Shown: piece after piece, positions 1 through 8,651 of the stretch
Numbering within the stretch: position 1 is the first letter of the stretch
How the letters are laid out: every line of letters starts with the position of its first letter
NCBI GenBank assembly: GCA_016928025.1
Contig: JAFGLN010000029.1
Location: forward strand, 1 to 64,000
Source: Deltaproteobacteria bacterium
GTDB lineage: Bacteria > Desulfobacterota > Syntrophia > Syntrophales > JAFGHS01
DNA: 64,000 bases
Direction of reading: 5' to 3'
Notes under the pieces: model-generated
What the model was told of the DNA's origin: nothing
Seen by the model: only the letters and a program-made list of their open reading frames with translations
Databases searched by the model: none
Made by a program: the position numbers and the translations under genes

Positions 1-1602
1 CTCCTTCAACTGCTCCTGCTCTTCTTCCAGCCGCTTGCGGTCCGTAATGTCCCGGGAAACGCACCGAAAACCCATCGGGTTGCCGGCCGCGTCACGAACC
101 AGAGAAATGGATATGTCGTAATAAATCACTCTGCCGCTTTTGGTAACTGTTTTATACCCATAGACCTTAGTTGGGTTGCCGTTTCGATAAACATCAACAT
201 AGAGCTTAAATCCTTTATCTGCTATTTCCGGAGTGGCAGCTCTATCCCTGTAAGACAGGGTCTTTAATTCTTCGGCGCTGTATTCCAAGTTGCGGCAGGT
301 TGCTTGATTGAAGAGGGTAAATCTTCCGCGCAAATCCAATTCGAAGATGGAATCTTCGATATTCTCGAAAAAAACTCTGTATTTTTCCAGATCCTCTTCT
401 TTTTTCTTTTTTTCCGTAATGTCCCTGCTGATGCTCCGGAATCCGACCGGTTCGCCTTTATCGTTTTTGATCACATGAAGGGCGACTTCTATGTACAGGG
501 ATGTTCCGTCTTTTCGAATGATCTCATGAACGAATCCATGAAGGTTTTCACCTGTTTCGTTAATCTTGTTGTGGGTTTCAAAAATCCATTTTATCGATTC
601 CGGTTTTGCCAGGCCGCGCCAGTTAATCTGTTCAATCTCTTTTCCGCTGTAACCTGAAAGGCGACAAAAAGCGTCATTAAAGAAGGTGAAGCGACCGGCC
701 AGATCGTATTCCGAGCAGGCGTCATCGATATTATCAACAAAGTTCTTATACCGATCCAGTTCCGCTTCCCGATTTCTCCTCTCCGTGACATCCCTCGTAA
801 TACCTTGAAAACCAACAGGTTTTCCGTCTTCATCTCGGATAAGAGAGACCGATGCGTTTACATGTCGGATTTCGCCTTTTTTTGTCACAAGATCGTATTC
901 CAATAACGGTGCCGGCTTACCCGTTCTGTAAACCTCATTATACATTTTGTATATTTTTTGGGACATCTCCGGTGTTAAAAATTCACGGTGATCGGCCTGG
1001 AACATTTCCTCCCGATCGCGCTCCGTTAATCGGCACAAGGCCTCGTTAAAATTCTGGTAGCGGCCTCTCAGATCAACCTCGAAGCAGGCCTCTTCGACAT
1101 TTTCGACAAAATCTTTGTATCGTTCCAAGTCTTTGATTTTTTGCTCGCGATCCGTAACATCTCTTAAGATGCCGCGATACCCGACGGGATTGCCGTCGGC
1201 ATCCTTGATGATATAACCCGTGTTTTCCGCAACGCGGACGTCTCCCTTTTTCGTGAGATATTTGTAAAGCAGGTTGATGACGGGTGTTCCCGTGCGAAAG
1301 GCCTTTCGGTAAGCGCGATTTACTTTCTTGGCCTCTTCCGGTAACACCATGGCGCTGAAGGGTCTGCCGAGGATTTCTTCTCTGGACAGGCCCGTCTCGC
1401 GAAGCAGTCTTGCGTTGGCAAAGGTAAACCGACCCTCCAGATCCGTTTCGTAGCAGCTCTCATTGATGCTGTCGATGAAGTTGCGATATCGCTCTTCGCT
1501 TTCCTGAAGTCGCTGATGCAATGCCTCCAACTCATGGATACGGGCATCCGTGTCGTCGAGTTTTTGCAGTATTTCTTCTCTGGTCATTTTCCCCTGTTTC
1601 AT
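1..1602 (-). CDS. Multi-PAS sensor protein (C-terminus outside window)
   Basis: Open frame on the minus strand running off the left edge with no stop in the window, 534 codons visible. It contains four tandem PAS modules of about 120-125 residues, each beginning with a YKxFVENIEEAC-like signature and ending with a PAC-type DGxPVGFRxISRDITxR motif. Such proteins normally end in a histidine kinase, GGDEF or LuxR output domain, which would lie before base 1, so the output is unknown. I chose ATG at 1602 (AAGAG seven bases upstream); an ATG at 1587 is also possible. No transmembrane segment is seen, so the visible part looks cytoplasmic. The modules resemble one another closely enough to suggest internal duplication. 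Confidence 0.85.
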   Translation of the reverse strand, partial: MKQGKMTREEILQKLDDTDARIHELEALHQRLQESEERYRNFIDSINESCYETDLEGRFTFANARLLRETGLSREEILGRPFSAMVLPEEAKKVNRAYRKAFRTGTPVINLLYKYLTKKGDVRVAENTGYIIKDADGNPVGYRGILRDVTDREQKIKDLERYKDFVENVEEACFEVDLRGRYQNFNEALCRLTERDREEMFQADHREFLTPEMSQKIYKMYNEVYRTGKPAPLLEYDLVTKKGEIRHVNASVSLIRDEDGKPVGFQGITRDVTERRNREAELDRYKNFVDNIDDACSEYDLAGRFTFFNDAFCRLSGYSGKEIEQINWRGLAKPESIKWIFETHNKINETGENLHGFVHEIIRKDGTSLYIEVALHVIKNDKGEPVGFRSISRDITEKKKKEEDLEKYRVFFENIEDSIFELDLRGRFTLFNQATCRNLEYSAEELKTLSYRDRAATPEIADKGFKLYVDVYRNGNPTKVYGYKTVTKSGRVIYYDISISLVRDAAGNPMGFRCVSRDITDRKRLEEEQEQLKE

Positions 1603-1889
1603 GGTTTTACTCTTGCGATTGACCCGCGTCTTTTTTCAGGTTTTTCCATCAGATGTTGAAGTGTTTATTGTCGTGGAAACAATGGAAATGAAAAAAGGCA
1701 TACAATTCACATACTATATCGACAAAATAATGTGAATATAAAATTGAAAACCGGCGATTTTAAGAAATTATGAATAAAATGAAGATGGGAAGAATTATTT
1801 GACTTCAAAGACGATTCTTCCTATAGTCGCCCATCGAACAGCCAAAGAGAATCATCATTTGATCAACCAAGAAAGGAGAAAACATAGGC

Positions 1890-3098
1890 ATGAACAGGGA
1901 CGACATCGTAATTGTCAGCGGCGTAAGGACGCCGTTCAGCAAGTTCGGAGGCGCATTGAAGGAAATTCACAGTACGGATCTGGGCGTCATTGTGATCAAG
2001 GAAAGTTTGCAGCGGGCCGGGCTAAACGGAGAAGACCTGGATGAATTGTACTACGGCATGTGCGATCAGGCGGAGGCGGCCCTCTACGACAATGTCAACG
2101 GCCGTCAGGCCCTCCTGCGGGCGGGGCTCCCCAATAATCTGGTGTCACTGACCATTGACCGCGCCTGCTGTTCTTCCCTTTGTGCAGTGGACTTGGGGAG
2201 GAGAGCTATCTTGCTCGGCGAGGCGGATACCTGTATGGCCGTTGGAGCTGAAAATATGAGCAACACCCCCTTGCTGATCAGTAGGCACCGCTGGGGTATT
2301 GGAATGCAGCCGCTGCTTGTTCAGGATTACCTAAATCCGATTACCTATCGGGAGTATACACCCCTCGGCAGGGATGCCGGAGAAATCGCTATGGAGTATG
2401 ACATTTCTCGAGAAGAGCAGGACAAGTGGGCCATGGGTTCCCACCAGAAATGGGCGGCGGCGGACAAGGCCGGGCGATTCAACGATGAATTGGTGTCTGT
2501 GGAAATCCCTCAAAGGAAAGGCGATCCTGTTATATTTAACAAGGATGAATTGCCCAGACCCGACACGAATATGGACGCCCTGTCCAAATTGAAGACGATT
2601 TACGGCAGTCCGTCCGTCACGGCGGGTAATGCCCCCGGTCTGGATGCGGGGGCCGCGGCCGTCATCATTATGCGTCGTTCCCAGGCGGAAGAGAAAGGCG
2701 TCGAACCACTGGCCACGATTGTTTCAACGGCCAGCGGAGCGAGTGAACCCAGGAGAATGGCCGAACTTCCCGGTTTTGTCATCCAAAAAGCCTTGAAAAA
2801 AGCCGACTTGACGGTGGATGATCTGGACATCATTGAAGTCAATGAAGCCTTTGCGGCGGTTACTTTGGTTGCGACAAAGATTTTGGCGGAGCGGGAGGAA
2901 ACGAAATGGCGCAAGATTTTGGAAAAGACCAATCCGAATGGCGGGGCCATTGCCATCGGTCATCCCGTCGGTGCCAGCGGCGCCCGAATCTTGATGAATC
3001 TGATGTATGAACTCAAAAGAAGAGGCGGCGGATATGGTGTTTGCGGCATCTGCGGCGGATTGGCCCAAGGCGACGCGATGGTGATTCGAGTGGATTAG
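1890..3098 (+). CDS. Acetyl-CoA acetyltransferase / 3-ketoacyl-CoA thiolase
   Basis: 402-residue thiolase, full length for the family. It catalyses CoA-dependent cleavage of 3-ketoacyl-CoA, or the reverse condensation of acyl-CoAs. Visible motifs are DRACCSSLCAV with the nucleophile probably Cys93, NEAFAAV, GGAIAIGHPVGASGAR carrying the GHP histidine, and the C-terminal CGICGGLAQGDAM with the second catalytic cysteine. AGGAGA lies about twelve bases before the ATG. The gene stands alone and converges on the iron alcohol dehydrogenase, with a long inverted repeat between them. Chain-length preference cannot be read from sequence. Its likely role is the last step of fatty-acyl or ring-cleavage beta-oxidation. 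Confidence 0.93.
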   Translation: MNRDDIVIVSGVRTPFSKFGGALKEIHSTDLGVIVIKESLQRAGLNGEDLDELYYGMCDQAEAALYDNVNGRQALLRAGLPNNLVSLTIDRACCSSLCAVDLGRRAILLGEADTCMAVGAENMSNTPLLISRHRWGIGMQPLLVQDYLNPITYREYTPLGRDAGEIAMEYDISREEQDKWAMGSHQKWAAADKAGRFNDELVSVEIPQRKGDPVIFNKDELPRPDTNMDALSKLKTIYGSPSVTAGNAPGLDAGAAAVIIMRRSQAEEKGVEPLATIVSTASGASEPRRMAELPGFVIQKALKKADLTVDDLDIIEVNEAFAAVTLVATKILAEREETKWRKILEKTNPNGGAIAIGHPVGASGARILMNLMYELKRRGGGYGVCGICGGLAQGDAMVIRVD

Positions 3099-3107
3099 GA
3101 AAAACCC

Positions 3108-3139
3108 CAGGTTCAAGGTCCAAGGAAAAAGGTTCAAGG
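3108..3139. repeat. Dispersed CAAGG repeat, 32 bp identical to 46781-46812
   Basis: These 32 bases, built from GGTTCAAGG and GGTCCAAGG units, recur without a mismatch at 46781-46812 just before radA. Related tracts lie at 28088-28132, 54012-54085, 57084-57105 and 58562-58577. All are intergenic. Confidence 0.8.
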
Positions 3140-3190
3140 AAAAACCAGGGATAAAAAACGCAGACTTTGATCCTTGAACCTTTTTCCTTG
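3121..3190. terminator. Long inverted repeat between convergent genes
   Basis: Perfect 20-bp arms at 3121-3140 and 3171-3190 with a 30-base loop, followed by a T run on the plus strand. It lies between the convergent thiolase and alcohol dehydrogenase genes, so it could stop transcription from both sides. The arms are built from the CAAGGTTCAAGG-type repeat found elsewhere in the window. Confidence 0.6.
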
Positions 3191-3195
3191 TTTTT

Positions 3196-4407
3196 TTACA
3201 GTTCTGTTTTTTCGCCCGTCCAGGCCCGCAAAAAGAGATCCCGCACTTCGCCGATCGTCTCCGGCATGATGAAGAACGGCTTCATATTCGGGGGAATCAG
3301 AGCAATCCTGTTTTCGTAGGATTTGATCATGGCATCCAAGCCGGCGAAATATTTTTCTTCCGACAAATCCGAATCCTTGATGGCGGTTGGAATGCCGACG
3401 TCCTGCTTGAGTTTTGTTATAGAACTCAGAAGGGTTGATACTTTTGCCTTGTCCGTATCACCTTTCATACTTAAGGCGTCCGCTAATTGAACGAGGCGGG
3501 CGCGGCGGCCGGTTTTATAAAAGAACTCAAAAACAGGATTAAGGGCGTAAGCAATGGCCCGGCCATGGGGGATGTGAAACTCGGCGCCCATGATATGCGC
3601 TATCGAGTGCACGAGTCCCAGGGTTCCGTTGGCGAATGCCAATCCTGCCTGAAGGGCGGCCATGTGCATCTTGTCCCGTGCTTCCAGATTTTTGCCTTCG
3701 GCAACGGCTTTCGGAAGCCAGGTAAAGATATTGCGGGCCGACCAGAGGGCTTCGGAATCCACCAGATCGGAGGGATTGATCAGGACGAAACATTCGATCG
3801 CATGGGAGAGGGCGTCGAAGCCTGTATTGGCGGTTACCTGTGGCGGCATGGATATGGTGAGTTCCGGGTCGCAGATGGCAATATCCGGTACGATTTGCGG
3901 CGCGTTCCAGGCACCCTTATAAGGCGGCGTAATTGAATTATCCGTAATGACGGCGGCTCGGGTTACCTCCGATCCTGTCCCGCTCGTTGTGGGGATGGCG
4001 GCATAACGCGCCTTCTGTCGGAGGACGCATCCCAGGATCTTGGGGATCACTTCCATGACCGAGCACTTCATAAAATCGGGATTTTCATAAAGGACCCAGG
4101 CCCCTTTTCCCGCATCAATCGATGATCCGCCACCCAAGCCGATGATGAGATCGGGATTGAATTCATTGGCCAGCTCTGCGATTTTGCCGATCGTTTCCCG
4201 CGACGGGTCCGGTTCGACCTGATCATAGATGGTCGTTTCCGCCCCTTTTTCTTTCAGGATCGTCTCCAGCTTATCCACCAGCCCCTGTGATCGGACACCG
4301 CTGTCGGTGACGCAGAGAATGCGTTTTCCTGGTACACCGGCTATGGCATTCAGCGCCCCGGTGCCGTAATAAATTTCCCGTGGTGCGATAAAAACGTTGT
4401 AAGCCAT
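3196..4407 (-). CDS. Iron-containing alcohol dehydrogenase
   Basis: 403-residue group III (Fe-ADH) oxidoreductase interconverting an alcohol and aldehyde with NAD(P). The nucleotide-binding loop GGGSSIDAGK and the PTTSGTGSEVT segment are present. The metal-binding residues fall in GFDALSHAIECF and the HSIAHIMGAEFHIPHGRA stretch (Asp plus three His). Start ATG at 4407 follows AAGGAGAAACGA. The gene is monocistronic: its 3' end faces the thiolase, and the MetVF gene is read on the same strand upstream. Substrate is unknown; the family includes butanol, 1,3-propanediol and lactaldehyde dehydrogenases. Confidence 0.92.
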   Translation of the reverse strand: MAYNVFIAPREIYYGTGALNAIAGVPGKRILCVTDSGVRSQGLVDKLETILKEKGAETTIYDQVEPDPSRETIGKIAELANEFNPDLIIGLGGGSSIDAGKGAWVLYENPDFMKCSVMEVIPKILGCVLRQKARYAAIPTTSGTGSEVTRAAVITDNSITPPYKGAWNAPQIVPDIAICDPELTISMPPQVTANTGFDALSHAIECFVLINPSDLVDSEALWSARNIFTWLPKAVAEGKNLEARDKMHMAALQAGLAFANGTLGLVHSIAHIMGAEFHIPHGRAIAYALNPVFEFFYKTGRRARLVQLADALSMKGDTDKAKVSTLLSSITKLKQDVGIPTAIKDSDLSEEKYFAGLDAMIKSYENRIALIPPNMKPFFIMPETIGEVRDLFLRAWTGEKTEL

Positions 4408-4604
4408 TCGTTTCTCCTTCCTTGATTCATATAATCAAATCTTATTTTATTTCATTACAGGGGTTGATCAATATAAAAGATGTTCCCCATAAACGACTTG
4501 GTAGAAAGAGCCGCCGGCAAAACGTTCAAGCCACGACGAATGCGGCATCCTTTTGCGTATACCGCCCTAAGGAATGGCGACGAACAGCTCGGCATCCAGC
4601 CTTT

Positions 4605-6044
4605 TTACGGAGCCGTGTCCTGCTCCCGCAGGCCGGATTCCGTGACGAGCCTCGGCACAATAGATTCCCAGCCGATAGCCATAATGTGTATACCGTTGAC
4701 GCCGTGCAAACGTTTTACCTGCTCGATAATTTCCAAAGTAATCTGAATCCCTTCTTCCTGGGGATCGGCGGATTTTTCCATGCGCTCGACGATCCATGGC
4801 GGCATCTTGACGCCCGGTACGCTGCCGATGGCCTGAGCGGCCCGCAAACTTCGAATGGGTGTGATCCCGGGGAGCATGAAGACGCGTCCCAGGACGCCAC
4901 GCTGATCCAGGGCGGCCAGATACCGCTCGAAACCCTCTACATCGTAAACCAGTTGCGTCTGGAAAAACTGAGCGCCGGCGTTGACCTTCTTTTCTTCCCG
5001 GATGGCCTGGAACCGGTCGTTACTGGCGAAAGGCGATCCCGCGGCACCGATGAAGACGGGCGGTCGAACTTTTATTTCCCGCCCGTCGAGAAAGCGGCCT
5101 TCGTCGCGCATGCGACGGATTATCCAAATCATCTGAATAGCGTCCAGGTCCCAGATATCCATGCGTCCGCTGGGTTTGGGACCCTCTCGTGGATGGTCGC
5201 CCGTGATGCACAGGATGTTGCGGATACCCAAAGCCGCCGCACCGATAACTTCGCCCTGGAGTCCCATCCGCGTCCGGTCCCGGGCGGCGATTTGCATGAC
5301 CGGTTCGATGCCGTTTTGGATCGCAATCGAACAACAGGCCAGGGATGACATGCGCGGTGTCGCTGACGGGTTGTCCGTAAAATTGGCCGCGTCGATGTAA
5401 TCGCGGAGCATATCGATCTTTCTTACAATGTCGTCCGGAACGGCGGCCAAGGGCGGCGCGATTTCCGCTGTCACGACGAATTTGCCCGCACGAAGTTTTT
5501 CTTCCAGTTTGGAGTAGGCTTCATGGTTCGGTGCCGGATGGGGCTGGGCATCTCCTTGCCACCATGCGGGCTGCCGAATTTCTCGAAAGAATTGATCCCA
5601 CGTCTCGGATCGGGTTTGGGGATTTATCAGTCCTTTGATGATGGTCCCCCATCCAGTCTTATGGAGTTGCCTGAAGCCGTCGGCCCAAGTGTCCGTGCCC
5701 ACCTTATCCCAGTCAAGCGGCGGTAATACTTCCAGAAGCTGCTTCGTTCGGCCCAGTTTTTCGGCGCGTTCGTAGATTTTATACCAAACACAGAGACGGG
5801 TTTTGTCCACATAGCAATGCTCCGGTGTGGAGCCGCCACAGGGGCCGTTGCGAAGGCCTTTGGGGCACTCCATCGGGCAGATGAACGCCGTTTCCTGCAG
5901 TAGGCAGTTGCCGCACATGCGGCAGCCAAAAAATATACCCTTTAACAAACGCTCGATCGAAGCAAGGGCGCGATGCGGTATCGACAGTTTGCCGAACGGC
6001 AAATAGGCCGGTTGCCAGCGCCGGCCCGGGGTGAAAATGGCCAT
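4605..6044 (-). CDS. Methylenetetrahydrofolate reductase fused to MetV-type zinc/Fe-S domain
   Basis: About 479 residues. The N-terminal 170 residues match the MTHFR C-terminal-type (MetV) domain, with cysteine-rich GCRMCGNCLLQETAFICPM and LRNGPCGGS followed by CxVDKTRLCVWY. The rest is the MetF TIM barrel (FVVTAEIAPP, NFTDNPSATPRMS, CITGDHP). It should reduce 5,10-methylene- to 5-methyl-tetrahydrofolate. In acetogens MetV and MetF are separate partner proteins; here they are one chain. I chose ATG 6044 because AAAGG sits seven bases upstream; the ATG at 6050 is too close. With fhs in this window, it suggests a methyl branch of the reductive acetyl-CoA pathway or ordinary folate metabolism. 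Confidence 0.9.
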   Translation of the reverse strand: MAIFTPGRRWQPAYLPFGKLSIPHRALASIERLLKGIFFGCRMCGNCLLQETAFICPMECPKGLRNGPCGGSTPEHCYVDKTRLCVWYKIYERAEKLGRTKQLLEVLPPLDWDKVGTDTWADGFRQLHKTGWGTIIKGLINPQTRSETWDQFFREIRQPAWWQGDAQPHPAPNHEAYSKLEEKLRAGKFVVTAEIAPPLAAVPDDIVRKIDMLRDYIDAANFTDNPSATPRMSSLACCSIAIQNGIEPVMQIAARDRTRMGLQGEVIGAAALGIRNILCITGDHPREGPKPSGRMDIWDLDAIQMIWIIRRMRDEGRFLDGREIKVRPPVFIGAAGSPFASNDRFQAIREEKKVNAGAQFFQTQLVYDVEGFERYLAALDQRGVLGRVFMLPGITPIRSLRAAQAIGSVPGVKMPPWIVERMEKSADPQEEGIQITLEIIEQVKRLHGVNGIHIMAIGWESIVPRLVTESGLREQDTAP

Positions 6045-6335
6045 AGTCATACCTTTCTTCTTGAAACGCTTTCAAAAAATATAATGACCTTTTATGTCGC
6101 AAATTATAGGGAAACGTTTTTCACTCTGTCAAGACATTTGACAACCAGGATGAATTTTGTTATCGGTATAGGCAAAATAATCGAGATGTTTGAAAAGATG
6201 TCTCTTTATTTTCCAATATTGTTCTTTTATTCGGCTGACATGAATCATATTGGATAATCTTAATGATAATAGTTCTATATTCATCGATGATGCTGGTCTT
6301 TGGGGAATGAATATTACAAGGAAGGATTGATTGCC

Positions 6336-7265
6336 ATGTCATCAACCGTCGATCGGAATAATGCAGGCGTGAATGCCCCTTCACCGGATCAAAAGCCGCC
6401 TAAGGAAAAAAATTCCACCAAGCCGCCGGCGAAAGTTCTGATTGTCGATGACGCACAATCGATTCGTAAACTGCTGACTAATATCCTCATCAAGAACGGG
6501 TATGAGGCACAAACCGCTCCTGATGGTTTATCAGCACTTCAATCCATAGCCAAAGATCCGCCCGATATTATTCTTCTGGATATCATTATGCCCGTCATGG
6601 ACGGCTACGAGGTGTGCCGCCTCCTGAAGTCCGATGAAAAAAGCTGCATGATTCCCGTCATTTTTATCAGCGCCCTTGATGAAGAGACGGACAAGATGGA
6701 CGGATTTAATGCCGGTGGTGCGGATTACATCACAAAGCCGTTTCAAATACCGGAATTGCTGGCTCGCGTTCAGGTCCATTTGGAATTGGAGCGCCTCCAA
6801 AGAGAGCTGAAAAAGAAGAATGATGAATTGCAGCGATACGCTCAAAGGCTTGAAGAACTCAACGTTGCCCTGAAGGTTCTGCTGGTCAAAAAGGAGGAGG
6901 ACACGTTGGAACTGGAGGAGAAAATTTCGCTCAATATTAAGCGGCTTCTGTTGCCCAATGTCGAATTGTTGAAAAAAAGAATTAAGGACAAGGAATGTCA
7001 TGTGCTCCTTGATATGATTGAATTAAATCTCAAAGAAATTACGTCGACCTTTTCACAAAAGTTATCGTCTAAATTCATCGGTTTGACACCGACGGAAATC
7101 AAAGTTGCCAATTTGGTCAAAGAGGGAAAGCAGATCAAGGAAATAGCCGAAATATTATCCGTGTCCCGCTATGCTGTTGAACTTCATCGATTCAATATCA
7201 GAAAAAAACTGGGTTTAAAAAGCAGAAAGATCAACCTGCAATCCTACCTGGCCTCCATATCTTAA
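6336..7265 (+). CDS. Response regulator, REC plus LuxR-type HTH
   Basis: 309-residue cytoplasmic regulator. A low-complexity N-terminus leads into a receiver domain (about residues 33-148) with VLIVDDA, phospho-acceptor Asp82 in ILLDIIMPVMDG, and Lys134 in YITKPF. A coiled-coil linker (about 148-205) follows. A C-terminal LuxR/GerE HTH starts LTPTEIKVANLVKEGK and runs through VSRYAVELHRFNIRKKLGL. ATG 6336 has AAGGAAGG ten bases upstream; an in-frame TTG at 6300 is possible but lacks a ribosome site. No cognate kinase is adjacent. It is divergent from metVF across a 290-base spacer. Confidence 0.88.
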   Translation: MSSTVDRNNAGVNAPSPDQKPPKEKNSTKPPAKVLIVDDAQSIRKLLTNILIKNGYEAQTAPDGLSALQSIAKDPPDIILLDIIMPVMDGYEVCRLLKSDEKSCMIPVIFISALDEETDKMDGFNAGGADYITKPFQIPELLARVQVHLELERLQRELKKKNDELQRYAQRLEELNVALKVLLVKKEEDTLELEEKISLNIKRLLLPNVELLKKRIKDKECHVLLDMIELNLKEITSTFSQKLSSKFIGLTPTEIKVANLVKEGKQIKEIAEILSVSRYAVELHRFNIRKKLGLKSRKINLQSYLASIS

Positions 7266-7667
7266 CCATAGCATTATCCTAAAAACCTGCTAAAAGATAT
7301 ATCAAAATAAAATCAATCAAGTAAGGCTTTTCTTCCGCCGAAATTATATGCAAAGGAGAAGTCAATAATTTACTTAATGTCGCCACATAATTTAAGATAA
7401 TAGGTTTGGCCGCCATAAGGATATGATTAAATTCCTTAAAACATGGCGCACAGGGTGCGCATGAGTATCGATCTCTTCAACGTAATACCCAAAGTCCTCC
7501 CACCCTCCTTAGCCGGCTTATGCATTGTCTTCACCGAGCTAAAGTCGGCTAAGGAGCGCCTCCCCTTGCTCCGTTCGGTGCGATGCTTCTTTTGGGGGAT
7601 GTCTGAAATGATGATGTTTATGAAGATGATGCAATCAAGTGGTCCGGATGAACCTTGAGGCGTTTTG
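7266..7667. other. Intergenic region with hairpin
   Basis: No convincing gene. An 11-bp perfect inverted repeat (CTCCTTAGCCG at 7505-7515 and CGGCTAAGGAG at 7546-7556) has a 30-base loop. A shorter GCGCAC/GTGCGC dyad lies near 7446-7460. It sits between the convergent regulator and meaB genes. Confidence 0.5.
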
Positions 7668-8651
7668 TTAGTTGATGTTGTGATAAGTAAGCAGTTTTTC
7701 GGCGGCTGATATAGGCGATGTGAGGCCATCCATGACTTCCCTTTTGATTTTGGTCAACGAATTTTTTACCTGGGGATCACTGTTAAAGGATTCCGTAAGG
7801 CTCTCTTTGATTAAATACCACATCCAGTCCAGAGATTGTTGCCTCCGTTTCATGTCCAGTTCTCCCGTGGCTGCCAGAATCGTTCTGTGATCCGTGACGA
7901 TATTCCAAATTTCCTTGATGCCCTTTGATTCACGGGCGCTGCACGTAACGACGGGCGGCCGCCAACCGGAAAAAGACGGTGCTGAAATATGGAGGGCCAT
8001 TTCGTATTGTTGCTGGGCGAGTTTTGCTCTGTTAATATTGTCGCCGTCCGCTTTATTGATGGCAACGACATCGGCCAGTTCCAGGACGCCTTTTTTGATG
8101 CCCTGGAGTTCATCACCGGCGCCGGCGATCATGAGAATCAAAAAGAAATCAACCATGGAAGCGACGGCTACTTCCGATTGACCTGCGCCGACTGTCTCGA
8201 CGATGATCACGTCAAAACCGGCGGCTTCGCACACCAGCATGGACTCTCTTGTTTTACTGGCCACGCCGCCCAGTTTTCCACCGGAAGGAGAAGGCCGGAT
8301 GAAGGCATTCTCCTCGATGGATAATTTTTTCATGCGGGTCTTGTCCGCGAGAACACTGCCGCCGGTGACGACACTGCTGGGATCGACGGCCAGAACAGCC
8401 ACTTTGTGACCCATTTCCAGAAGCATCATACCGAGGGCGTCAATAAATGTGCTCTTACCGGCGCCGGGCACCCCGGTGATACCCATACGGATTGCCTTTC
8501 CCGTGTGTGGGAGCAGCTGATCCATAATCAGCCTGGCCTTTTTCTGATGGTCGGCATGGGTGCTTTCAATAAGAGTGATGGTTTTAGACAGCATGCGCCT
8601 GTTGCCATTGAGCACGCCATCGATATAAGGCTGAATATCGCCCGGCATCAT
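7668..8651 (-). CDS. meaB: Methylmalonyl-CoA mutase-associated GTPase MeaB
   Basis: 327-residue G3E-family GTPase (MeaB/ArgK). It protects and reactivates adenosylcobalamin-dependent methylmalonyl-CoA mutase by gating cofactor loading. Walker [10 protein letters not shown] lies near residue 60, followed by [18 protein letters not shown], the [14 protein letters not shown] switch region, and the NKAD guanine-specificity motif. Its ATG overlaps the mutase stop codon (ATGA), so translation is coupled and the two products should be made together. It is the last gene of the methylmalonyl-CoA operon. Confidence 0.95.
   Translation of the reverse strand: MMPGDIQPYIDGVLNGNRRMLSKTITLIESTHADHQKKARLIMDQLLPHTGKAIRMGITGVPGAGKSTFIDALGMMLLEMGHKVAVLAVDPSSVVTGGSVLADKTRMKKLSIEENAFIRPSPSGGKLGGVASKTRESMLVCEAAGFDVIIVETVGAGQSEVAVASMVDFFLILMIAGAGDELQGIKKGVLELADVVAINKADGDNINRAKLAQQQYEMALHISAPSFSGWRPPVVTCSARESKGIKEIWNIVTDHRTILAATGELDMKRRQQSLDWMWYLIKESLTESFNSDPQVKNSLTKIKREVMDGLTSPISAAEKLLTYHNIN

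Noticed and set aside
4422-5348. 308-codon plus-strand frame opposite metVF
   Set aside because: Overlaps a well-supported gene; the sequence reads as mirrored codons.
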